From: an uncultured Prevotellaceae bacterium
GTDB taxonomy: Bacteria; Bacteroidota; Bacteroidia; Bacteroidales; Muribaculaceae
Assembly: GCA_900318255.1 (NCBI GenBank)
Contig: ONJX01000004.1
Coordinates: 1 to 64,000 of the forward strand
Reading direction: 5' to 3'
DNA: 64,000 nt
Shown: positions 23,940 to 31,879 of the stretch, piece by piece
How positions within the stretch are numbered: the stretch's first letter is position 1
Layout of the letters: every line of letters starts with the position of its first letter
Program-made: the position numbers and the translations under genes
The notes under the pieces: generated by a model
Told to the model about the DNA's origin: nothing
The model's database searches: none
Seen by the model: only the letters and a program-made list of their open reading frames with translations

Positions 23940-25008
23940 TCAGTAAGCTTGGGAAACGCATGCTTTCTTATCATGAAATTTGTAGAAATGGCTGCGTAAA
24001 AATTGTGGAATTGGTCGTTTTGTCATTGTTCCAAAATTCCGTTTTTCCCATTCTTTCGTATAAAAATAACTCGATGAGAATCGTGTGTGATTCACCATGC
24101 CGAGAAATTGGTGGGAAAAGCTGTAGGGTGGGATAGGGCGGTGGAGGTGGGTGATGCGGGTGATGGGAATTGGTGAGCCTGATAGTGAGAATCGTGGTGT
24201 GGTTGTCGGCATCGATGTAAAGAGAACTGCACTCAATTATCGTCAATCAACTCCGAAAAACACCCCAAACGCTTGTTTGGGCACTCTTTGTGGTTATAAT
24301 TTGTAATGGTAAGGCAGTTTCTGGGGGTGGAAAAGTGGGAATTTGGGTGGTTACAGCATTTTTCTGAGGATGTTTCTGGGTGGTGCCGTAGCAGGTTGTT
24401 TGTGACTTAAAACTTGTTGATAATCGGTAATTTGGAGGGCTTATTACGGGTGTCTAGACCGCAAAATAAGTGGCTGAGATTTCAAAATTTGGGTTATGGC
24501 GCAGGGCTGTTTAGAATTATCGGGAAAAATCTTGATTTTTCGCCAAAATGGTAAGTTTACCATTTGTGGTTTACTAAAGTTAACCGCAGGGTGGGGCGGT
24601 GGTTTTGCAAATCAAAACAGGCAATTCGGCAATCGCAAACCCGAATTTTGCCGCATGGCGGGAGTGTTGTTTCGTGAATTTGCGTTTTTTAAATTTGCAA
24701 ACCCAAACAAAATGGCGGTTAACAGAAATTCACATTTGGTGTATCTTTCTGAAAATCAGAAAAATGACTATGCCAAAGTGTAGCATCTGATCACAAAAAA
24801 TGGCAATTCCGCTCTAAATGCCTAATTTTACGCTATTTTATAATTATAATACATTGTGATAGTGTGCAATATGTGATATGTGTTGCAGTGTTGCTTTAAC
24901 CAATGTGAGAGATGCTGCGATTGCAGAATAAAATGGGTGATTTTTGAAATTAAAAATGTAAATTTAAAGATTTGGGTTTAAAAATTTGTTTTTTTCAACA
25001 GGGTGTTG
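23940..25008. other. Gene-poor stretch of about 1.1 kb
   Basis: No convincing gene in any frame. The longest plus frame (24496-24783, 95 codons) has atypical composition and no start context. The sequence is poorer in G+C than its neighbours, and words such as TTTGCAAAC, AAATTTGCAAAC and GCGGTT recur in a scattered way between 24540 and 25020. It may be a decayed gene remnant or a region rich in regulatory sites for the HTH gene that follows; I see no tRNA, IS ends or clear fold. Confidence 0.5.
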
Positions 25009-25016
25009 TAAATTTG
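25009..25016 (+). promoter_or_regulatory. -7 promoter box of the HTH regulator gene
   Basis: TAAATTTG, 33 bases before the ATG at 25049. It lies inside the longer reading frame that opens at 24986, so the shorter start is preferred. Confidence 0.6.
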
Positions 25017-25048
25017 CAAACGAAAAATTTGTAATTGTTAATAGCAAA

Positions 25049-25579
25049 ATGGATATTATTTCGCGCTTAAAACGCTTCTTGGAACAGAATGGCATTTCTA
25101 ACTCGCAGTTTGCCGACACATGTGAGATACCTCGCCCCACTCTCTCGCAGTTGCTCAATGGCCGCAACAAGAAAGTGAGCGATGAGGTGATCTCTAAGAT
25201 TCATGCAGCCTATCCTGCGTTGAATATTATGTGGCTCATGTTTGGTGACGGCGAAATGTACGTTTCTCACGCTGCTAACTCTCCAGGAAATGATGTTGCG
25301 CAAAACTTGTCCAAAACTCCACAAAGTGGAAATTTATTCATGGGGGCTAATGCTTCTAAAAACTCGTCTTCGAGTCCATCGCGCCAGCCATCAACCATCA
25401 GTTTTGATGACGACAATGCCGGCCGCAACAACGGTGGCGCTATGGCTCTGACTAATGCCTTGCAGAGTATAGCTCGAAGCAACGGCTCCACTCCCACTCC
25501 TTCCTCTCAAGGTCGCCGCATCGTCAACATCATGATTTTCTACGACGACAACTCCTTTGAGCAGATAGTGCCGAGATGA
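25049..25579 (+). CDS. Helix-turn-helix (XRE-type) transcriptional regulator
   Basis: 176 residues. The N-terminal 70 are a XRE/Cro-like DNA-binding domain: MDIISRLKRFLEQNGISNSQ, then FADTCEIPRPTLSQLLNGRN (the HTH) and KIHAAYPALNIMWLMFGDGE. The middle (about 75-135) is a disordered Ser/Asn/Pro linker, and the last 25 residues form a short conserved beta tail (VNIMIFYDDNSFEQIVPR). This layout resembles phage-repressor-like regulators found as single chromosomal genes in Bacteroidales. It stands alone, after the gene-poor stretch, with its own promoter. The target genes are unknown; autoregulation is possible. Confidence 0.85.
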   Translation: MDIISRLKRFLEQNGISNSQFADTCEIPRPTLSQLLNGRNKKVSDEVISKIHAAYPALNIMWLMFGDGEMYVSHAANSPGNDVAQNLSKTPQSGNLFMGANASKNSSSSPSRQPSTISFDDDNAGRNNGGAMALTNALQSIARSNGSTPTPSSQGRRIVNIMIFYDDNSFEQIVPR

Positions 25580-25725
25580 TTTTATTAATGCACAATGCTC
25601 AAAGCATAATTCATAATGCTCAATTCACAATTCATGATGTGTAATCAATAATGCGCAGTTTTTGATAAGGGCGACGATATTTGTTGCTCTTTTTTGTTTA
25701 TCAATAAAAATCTTTGTCTTTGATT

Positions 25726-25755
25726 TTGTCGTTAAGAAGGGTTTGATTACCTTTG
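25726..25755 (+). promoter_or_regulatory. Promoter of the M13 peptidase gene
   Basis: TTG at 25726-25728, a 19-base spacer, then TACCTTTG at 25748-25755, 40 bases before the ATG. The spacer before it (25585-25660) is made of AATTCATAATGC-like words related to the 14-mer array at 42593. Confidence 0.75.
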
Positions 25756-25794
25756 CATGAAAGAAGCTAATACACATTATTAATAATATTAACT

Positions 25795-27819
25795 ATGAAG
25801 ATCAAGAAACTATTAATCTTTTCACTTGCTATGACAGCAATGACGATGAGTGCCGGGAACTTGAACAAGGGTGTGGACCGCAGCAACCTTGACCTGAGCA
25901 CTAAACCTGGTGAGAATTTCTATCAGTATGCTTGTGGTGGATGGATGAAGGCTAACCCTCTCGACCCACAGTATGCGCGCTTTGGCACCTTCGACCAGCT
26001 CGGCGAGAACAACCGCGAGCAGCTCAAGAACCTGATCATGAACCTGGGCACCAACAACCCCAAGGGCAGCTTGGCGCAGAAGGTGAGCGACCTCTACCTG
26101 CAGGGCATGGACAGCACGCTGCGCAACCAGCAAGGTAACAAGCCTGTGGAGGCTATGCTGGCACAAATCTATCAGATGCCTCGCACCGACCTGGTGGCAA
26201 TGCTTGCCAATATGCACTGCGGCATTGCCGCGCCATTCTTCGACGCTGGCGTGATGGCCGACTTGAAGAACAGCGACCATAACCTGATGTACCTCACAGC
26301 TGCTGGCTTGGGCATGGGCGACCGCGACTACTACCTCGAGAATGACGCCAATACCGTAAAGGTGCGCAACGCTTATCTCGCTTATATCGAGAAGCTGTTG
26401 ACCCTCTCGGGCCGTAAGGCAAAAGACGCCAAGAAGGTGGCAAAAAACATCCTGGCTCTGGAGACCGAGTTTGCAAAGGTTGCCATGACTCGTGAGGAGA
26501 GCCGCGACTACAGCAAGCAGTACAACATCCGCACCATTGCACAGCTCAAGGCCGATTATCCAAACTTTGACTGGGACGCCTATTTCAACCTGCTCATGCC
26601 AGGCAATATCAAGGTTGACAAGGTGTGCGTGATGCACCTCAACTCGATGGCAAAGTTCAACGAGATGCTGAAAACCCTCAAGGACACCGAGATCAGAGAC
26701 TATCTCGCATTTAAATATCTCGATGCAGCGTCAGGCTATCTGACCGACGAGTATGAGCAAGCCAACTTCGACATGTATAGCCGCGCCATGAGTGGCAAGA
26801 CAGTGATGCAGCCACGCTGGAAACGCGCTCTCAACGTGCCTAACGGCGTGCTTGGCGAGGCCGTGGGCGAGCTCTATGTGAAGAAATACTTCCCCGAGGA
26901 CTCGAAGCAGAAGATGATAAAGCTGGTCAACAACCTGCGCTTGGCTCTGGGCGAGCACATCTCAGGTCTCACCTGGATGAGCCCCAAGACTAAGGTTAAC
27001 GCCCTCGTTAAGCTCAACAGCTTCACCGTGAAGGTGGGCTACCCCGACACCTGGCGCGACTACAGCGGCATCAACATTGACCGCAACGCCTACTACTGGG
27101 AGAACGTGAGCAACGCACGCCGCTTTGAGGCCAATTATCAGCTCTCGCAGCTCGACAAACCCGTTGACAAGGCCAAGTGGCAGATGACTCCACAGACTGT
27201 GAACGCCTACTATGACCCATCGACCAACGAGATTTGCTTCCCTGCCGGTATTCTCCAGAAGCCTTACTTCGACCCTGATGCCGACGATGCCAGCAACTAT
27301 GGCGCCATAGGCGTGGTGATTGGTCACGAGATGACTCACGGCTTCGACGACCAGGGTCGCAACTTCGACCATAACGGCAACATGATTGACTGGTGGACCG
27401 AAGAGGACGCCGCCAAGTTCCAGCAGCTTGCCGACAAGCTGGGTGCACAGTACAGCGCCGAGATTGTTGCCGACGACGTGCACGCCAACGGCACTTTCAC
27501 CATGGGCGAGAACATCGCCGACCATGGTGGCCTGCGTGTGGCTTACAGCGCCTTCAAGAAGACAGAGCAGGGTGCTGGCGACAAGCAGATTGACGGCTTC
27601 ACCCCCGACCAGCGCTTCTTCCTGAGCTACGCCAACGTGTGGGCTGCCAACATCACCAAGGAGGAAATCTTGCGTCGCACCAAGGTTGACCCCCACTCGC
27701 TGGGCATCAACCGCGTGAACGTGGCCATCCGCAATCTTGACTACTTCTTCAAGGCCTTCGACATCAAGCCCGGCGACAAGATGTGGCGCGCTCCCGAAGA
27801 CCGCGTTACCATTTGGTAA
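25795..27819 (+). CDS. M13 family metallopeptidase (neprilysin/PepO-like)
   Basis: 674 residues: signal peptide (MKIKKLLIFSLAMTAMTMSA), then the M13 N-terminal domain from about 30 (STKPGENFYQYACGGWMKAN) and the catalytic domain in the last 200. Zinc motif HExxH is H511-E-M-T-H515 in VIGHEMTHGFDDQGR; the third ligand Glu and its partner are in GENIADHGGLRVAY; FPAGILQKPYFD and the ending RVTIW are family landmarks. It degrades oligopeptides outside the cytoplasm. It is a single-gene unit with its own promoter and a strong terminator. Confidence 0.95.
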   Translation: MKIKKLLIFSLAMTAMTMSAGNLNKGVDRSNLDLSTKPGENFYQYACGGWMKANPLDPQYARFGTFDQLGENNREQLKNLIMNLGTNNPKGSLAQKVSDLYLQGMDSTLRNQQGNKPVEAMLAQIYQMPRTDLVAMLANMHCGIAAPFFDAGVMADLKNSDHNLMYLTAAGLGMGDRDYYLENDANTVKVRNAYLAYIEKLLTLSGRKAKDAKKVAKNILALETEFAKVAMTREESRDYSKQYNIRTIAQLKADYPNFDWDAYFNLLMPGNIKVDKVCVMHLNSMAKFNEMLKTLKDTEIRDYLAFKYLDAASGYLTDEYEQANFDMYSRAMSGKTVMQPRWKRALNVPNGVLGEAVGELYVKKYFPEDSKQKMIKLVNNLRLALGEHISGLTWMSPKTKVNALVKLNSFTVKVGYPDTWRDYSGINIDRNAYYWENVSNARRFEANYQLSQLDKPVDKAKWQMTPQTVNAYYDPSTNEICFPAGILQKPYFDPDADDASNYGAIGVVIGHEMTHGFDDQGRNFDHNGNMIDWWTEEDAAKFQQLADKLGAQYSAEIVADDVHANGTFTMGENIADHGGLRVAYSAFKKTEQGAGDKQIDGFTPDQRFFLSYANVWAANITKEEILRRTKVDPHSLGINRVNVAIRNLDYFFKAFDIKPGDKMWRAPEDRVTIW

Positions 27820-27863
27820 CACTTTCTTATAACCACGAATTTACACTAATTATCACAAAAAAT

Positions 27864-27908
27864 CAGCCGCCATTGCATGAGTAGTTGCAATGGCGGCTGT
27901 GTTTTTTT
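27864..27908. terminator. Bidirectional terminator between the M13 and rlmB genes
   Basis: CAGCCGCCATTGCA (27864-27877) pairs perfectly with TGCAATGGCGGCTG (27886-27899). A T run follows on the plus strand and an A run precedes the stem, so it can end both the peptidase transcript and the converging rlmB transcript. Confidence 0.92.
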
Positions 27909-27924
27909 GGTCGCTGTCTTAGCT

Positions 27925-28671
27925 TCAATCTACATCTTGACCGTCGGCGAGGCGCTGGCGCACTACTTCATACATCATGATGCCACCAGCTACCGACACA
28001 TTGAGGGAGTTGATATTGCCAAACTCGGGAATCTTGACGAAAGCGTCGCATAGTTTCATCACCTCGCGAGAGATGCCTTTGCCCTCTGAGCCGAGGATGA
28101 GCGCCACAGGGCCTGTATAGTCCTCCTGGGTGTAGTTGACCGAGTTCTTGTCGCTGGTGCCAATGATGCGGCAGCCACTCTCACGCAGATATTTGATGGC
28201 ATCTAGCAGGCTCTTCTCGCGGCACACGGGCAGGTAGTTGAGGGCTCCTGCCGAGGTCTTGATGGCATCGCCGTTGACGGTGACGCTGCCTTTCTCGGGA
28301 ATCACCACGGCACTCACCCCAGCACAGTCGCAGGTGCGTGCTATGGCACCGAAGTTGCGCACGTCGGTCACTCCGTCGAGCACCACAAAAAATGGGTTCA
28401 TGCCTTCGTCATAGACGGCAGGTAGCACCTGCTCCACCTTGTAGTAGGTGACGGCAGCCAGCATAGCCACCGCTCCCTGATGGTTCTTGCGGGTGAGGCG
28501 GTTGAGCTTCTCTACTGGCACTCGCTGCACTGTGATGCCTCGCTCGCGGGCAAGGTTGATGAGGTTGCGTGCAAGGTCACCACTCAGGTCTTTCTTGAGC
28601 AGGAGTTTGTCGATTGTCTTGCCAGCCTCGATGGCCTCGATGATGGCGTGAAGTCCAAATATGAGATCCAT
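27925..28671 (-). CDS. rlmB: 23S rRNA (guanosine(2251)-2'-O)-methyltransferase, TrmH family
   Basis: 248 residues, a SPOUT methyltransferase that uses SAM to 2'-O-methylate 23S rRNA. An N-terminal substrate-binding part (MDLIFGLHAIIEAIEAGKTI to about 75) is followed by the knotted catalytic domain with the three TrmH motifs: VVLDGVTDVRNFGAIARTCD, VALILGSEGKGISREVMKLC and IPEFGNINSLNVSVAGGIMM. The Asn/Arg of motif 1 and the Ser-Leu-Asn of motif 3 are in place. It follows recN with a 90-base gap, the usual order in Bacteroidota (DUF4835, recN, rlmB). Confidence 0.92.
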   Translation of the reverse strand: MDLIFGLHAIIEAIEAGKTIDKLLLKKDLSGDLARNLINLARERGITVQRVPVEKLNRLTRKNHQGAVAMLAAVTYYKVEQVLPAVYDEGMNPFFVVLDGVTDVRNFGAIARTCDCAGVSAVVIPEKGSVTVNGDAIKTSAGALNYLPVCREKSLLDAIKYLRESGCRIIGTSDKNSVNYTQEDYTGPVALILGSEGKGISREVMKLCDAFVKIPEFGNINSLNVSVAGGIMMYEVVRQRLADGQDVD

Positions 28672-28760
28672 TATTTTTTAAGTGTTAAGTGTGAAATGTT
28701 AAGTGTTAAGTGGCTGCGCCGGGGGTGTGTGTGTTGCGTTGTCAACGCAACATGCTTAAC

Positions 28761-30422
28761 CTAATTGCTGTTATTGATTAATGCTCTTGCGTTGTCGATG
28801 GCGGCTTGGTTGAGCTCGCTGCCGCTGAGCATGCGTGCTATCTCGGTGACGTGTTCCTCGTCGCTCAAGTGTTGCACGCTGGTGACGGTCTGTGTGGCGG
28901 TGTCGGTCTTGAACACGCGCAGGTGGCTGTCGCCATGAGCCGCCACTTGTGGCAGGTGGGTGATGGCTATCACCTGAATCTTGTGTGATATCTCGCCCAT
29001 CATGTCGCCAATCTTATGGGCTATCTCGCCCGAGACGCCGGTATCTACCTCGTCGAAGATAATAGTGGGCAGGTTCATGGAGCGTGCTATCACACTCTTG
29101 ATGCAGAGCATGAGCCTGGAAATCTCGCCTCCCGAGGCGGTGTCCTTGACGGGCATGAGCTCCTGGTTCTTGTTGAAGGCGAAGAGGAATTCCACGCTGT
29201 CGCAGCCATTGGCGTTGAGAGCAACAGGCTTGAAGTCGATGTGGAACTGCAAGTTTTTCATCCCTAAGTTCTGTGCCAGTGGCTGGAGGGTGGCGGCAAA
29301 CTCCCCTGCCGCCTTCTTGCGGCGGTCGCTGATGGTGCGCGCTAGCTGCAATGCAGCACTGCGCTGGCTCTCGAGCATTTCTTGAATTTGGGTGATGCGC
29401 TCCTCGCTGCTGTCGATGGCTGCAAGGCGCTGCTCATAGTCCTCTTGTAGCTTTAGCAGCTCGTTCACAGTTTTTACGTTGTGCTTGCGCTCAAGCGAGT
29501 AGATGGTGTTGAGGCGCTCCTCTACCTGCTGCAAGGCGGCAGGGTCGCTGTTGAGGCTCTCCTCTATGGCCCCCACGCTTTGTGCTATGTCCTTGAGGTC
29601 GATGAGGGCGTTGCTCACTCGCTCGCTCATGCCGGCAATCTCGTCAAGATTCTGCTCGGCAGTGGCTAGGGTGTTGCGCACCTCTTGCAGCTGGTCGAGC
29701 ACCGAGTTGTCCTCGCTGTTGAGAGTGTTGATCACTTTCCACAGGTCTTCCTTGAGGCTGGTGGCGTTGGCGAGACGGCGTTGCTGCTGCTCGAGCTCCT
29801 CATCCTCGTCGTGGCGCAGGTTGGTCTCTTGCAGCTGGCCTAGCTGGAATCGCAGGTAGTCTTCCTCGCTGCGGTTGCGGTCGTAGTTGTCGCGTAGCTC
29901 CTGTAGCTGGTGCTCGGTAGCTTTAAACTCGTTGTAGAGGCCACGGTAGTCGTTCAGCTCTTCATCATCACCGGCTATGTTGTCGAGAATGGAGAGCTGG
30001 AACGCGGGTCTCGAGAGCAGCATGTTGCTATGCTGCGAGTGAATGTCCACCAGCCGTGTCATCAGCTCCTTGAGGGTGGAGAGGGCCACCACGCCGTCGT
30101 TGACGAAGGCTCGCGAGCGCCCATTATGGTTTATCTCGCGGCGCACAATGAGTTCGTCGTCAAAGTAGTCAAGGTCGTTGTCTCTAAAGAAAACCTCAAG
30201 GTTATAATCTTCGATTGAGAAAGTGGCCTCGACCACCGTCTTTCTCTCCTTGTCGCGTATCGACGTGGAGTCGGCACGCTCACCCAAGATGAGCGACAGC
30301 GCACCGAGAATTATAGATTTTCCTGCTCCTGTCTCGCCAGTGATGATAGTGAGTCCCTGCTCGAAGTCTATCTCAAGCTGGTCGATGAGGGCATAGTTAG
30401 ATATAGATAATCGCTTTAGCAT
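28761..30422 (-). CDS. recN: DNA repair protein RecN
   Basis: 553 residues, normal for RecN, an SMC-like ATPase that helps repair double-strand breaks. Walker A GETGAGKSIILGALSLILGE near residue 30; two long coiled coils (about 150-230 and 265-350); signature SGGEISRLMLCIKSVI and Walker B TIIFDEVDTGVSGEIAHKIG near 430-470; D-loop/His-switch ITHLPQVAAHGD. The start codon lies just after (in transcript order) the octamer array at 30438-30629, so the array occupies its leader, as in ispE. Confidence 0.95.
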   Translation of the reverse strand: MLKRLSISNYALIDQLEIDFEQGLTIITGETGAGKSIILGALSLILGERADSTSIRDKERKTVVEATFSIEDYNLEVFFRDNDLDYFDDELIVRREINHNGRSRAFVNDGVVALSTLKELMTRLVDIHSQHSNMLLSRPAFQLSILDNIAGDDEELNDYRGLYNEFKATEHQLQELRDNYDRNRSEEDYLRFQLGQLQETNLRHDEDEELEQQQRRLANATSLKEDLWKVINTLNSEDNSVLDQLQEVRNTLATAEQNLDEIAGMSERVSNALIDLKDIAQSVGAIEESLNSDPAALQQVEERLNTIYSLERKHNVKTVNELLKLQEDYEQRLAAIDSSEERITQIQEMLESQRSAALQLARTISDRRKKAAGEFAATLQPLAQNLGMKNLQFHIDFKPVALNANGCDSVEFLFAFNKNQELMPVKDTASGGEISRLMLCIKSVIARSMNLPTIIFDEVDTGVSGEIAHKIGDMMGEISHKIQVIAITHLPQVAAHGDSHLRVFKTDTATQTVTSVQHLSDEEHVTEIARMLSGSELNQAAIDNARALINNSN

Positions 30423-30437
30423 AACTTAGTAATAAGC

Positions 30438-30629
30438 TGACAAGATAACAAGATGACGAGATAACAAGATGACAAGAGAACAAGATAACAAGATGACAAG
30501 AGAACAAGAGAACAAGAGAACAAGAGAACAAGATGACAAGAGAACAAGATGACAAGAGAACAAGAGAACAAGATGACAAGAGAACAAGAGAACAAGATGA
30601 CAAGATGACGAGATTACAAGATTACAAGA
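30438..30629 (-). repeat. Tandem 8-bp array (TCTTGTCA / TCTTGTTC), about 24 units
   Basis: On the minus strand this reads as irregular runs of TCTTGTCA, TCTTGTTC and TCTTGTTA. It ends about 15 bases before the recN start codon. It is the third large octamer array in the window and the same two-word type as the one before ispE. Confidence 0.93.
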
Positions 30630-30639
30630 TAATAGCAAG

Positions 30640-30742
30640 TTCTCTCTCATTTCTATATTGTCTAGAGTTTCTAGAACATCTAGATTGTCTATAACTTCTA
30701 GAATATCTAGCACTTAACGGACAAGGCACGCCTTGTCCCTAC
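30640..30742 (-). repeat. Composite leader repeat before recN: palindrome plus TCTAGA block
   Basis: On the minus strand: the palindrome GTAGGGACAAGGCGTGCC with arm TTGTCC (30742-30719), TCTAGA words (30711-30654) and the linker AATGAGAGAGAACTTGCTAT, then the octamer array. This is the same module order as 11221-11500 and the linker is identical over 20 bases. Confidence 0.9.
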
Positions 30743-30776
30743 TTAACCCTTAACACTTAACCCTTAACACTTAATT

Positions 30777-31694
30777 TCACCTGTTCTCGGTGTTCTTTAT
30801 CTTGTTCAGGCGTTCGGTCTCGGTGGGGTAGAGAGGGTAGAGCAGTTCATAGACCTTCTCCTTCTCGGTGCTGTTAGCCTTGGAGTAGATGTTCACCAGC
30901 TCGTCCATCTTGGCGTCTTTGAACATCGACAGGCACACCGACATTGGTGCCACGTCATAGATTTCTTTCATCTTCTCTATCTGCTGTGTGATGGTGGCGC
31001 GCCCTTTGTCAACGCTGGTTGCCATCTGGTCAAGACCCTGACGGTGGTAGTTGTAGATTACCTCGCGTATGGTGGAGGTCTGCTTGTCGGTGTAAGCGCT
31101 CAAGATTGCGCTTCGGTTTTTCGAGTCCTCAAAGGCCTTCCAACCGCTCTCGCCGCTGCTCTGCGCCATGCGCACGATGTTGCCCAGCTTCTCGAAGTAG
31201 GGGTCGCCGCCGTTAGGAGCAAAGGAGTCGAAGTCCATGGCTATGACAAAGAGGGCATAGAAGTTGAGGATTGCCGTGAGGTTGCTCTGCATCTCCTGCT
31301 CGTTATAGACGAGCTGCTCGTTGTTGTCGTAGGTGAACTCCACGCGGGTGTCCTTGAAGTTGATGAGGGTGGTGGTGTAAGAGCTGTTATACACCGGGCG
31401 TGAGCTTTGAATCTGGAGGTCGCCCTTCATCAATCCGCTCGACTCGTCATATTCGGCTACTGTCAAGAACATCTTGCACTCGATTTTCTCGTTGGCGGCA
31501 AACTGCGCATCGGTCCACACTGTGGTGTTGAGGTATTCGTTCACGGCCTCCTTCAAGGTGTTGAAGATGTCCTTGTTGGCATTTTTTACCTTCTTTGAGT
31601 CAACGTCAAATGTGCAGTTCAGCTCCTGCGCGCCAGCTCCCAAGCAGCACAGCGCAGCCATGGTAGCGAGCAATATATTCTTTAAGTTTCTCAT
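30777..31694 (-). CDS. DUF4835 family secreted protein
   Basis: 305 residues from the start at 31694 (the longer frame adds a non-signal-like 26 residues). The signal peptide is MRNLKNILLATMAALCCLGA. The body matches the Bacteroidota DUF4835 family as I remember it: ELNCTFDVDSKKV at the start, LINFKDTRVEFTYDNNEQLV and ALFVIAMDFDSFAPNGGDPY in the middle, MFKDAKMDELVNIYSKA and LLYPLYPTETERL at the end. Members lie beside recN, coaBC or dnaQ-type genes. The function is unknown; the protein is periplasmic or membrane-attached. Confidence 0.85.
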   Translation of the reverse strand: MRNLKNILLATMAALCCLGAGAQELNCTFDVDSKKVKNANKDIFNTLKEAVNEYLNTTVWTDAQFAANEKIECKMFLTVAEYDESSGLMKGDLQIQSSRPVYNSSYTTTLINFKDTRVEFTYDNNEQLVYNEQEMQSNLTAILNFYALFVIAMDFDSFAPNGGDPYFEKLGNIVRMAQSSGESGWKAFEDSKNRSAILSAYTDKQTSTIREVIYNYHRQGLDQMATSVDKGRATITQQIEKMKEIYDVAPMSVCLSMFKDAKMDELVNIYSKANSTEKEKVYELLYPLYPTETERLNKIKNTENR

Positions 31695-31879
31695 TTTGAG
31701 CAATTTATAATCTTTGATTTGTTTAATAAGTCTATTAATATAATAACGTGAGGAATAATAAAAAATTGTCATGTTCCCACTAATTGTTTTTTAAGAATTG
31801 ATGATGGGAAAGATAATCAGCCGAAGTTGCAAACCACCTCGGCTGATTGAAAAATATATATAGAAACAGGTAAAAATGA

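Noticed and set aside
24496..24783. 95-codon frame in the gene-poor stretch
   Set aside because: No start context, odd composition and no resemblance to a known family; a remnant cannot be excluded.
30397..30713. Open frames across the recN leader repeats
   Set aside because: Same reason: low-complexity translation of the repeat module.
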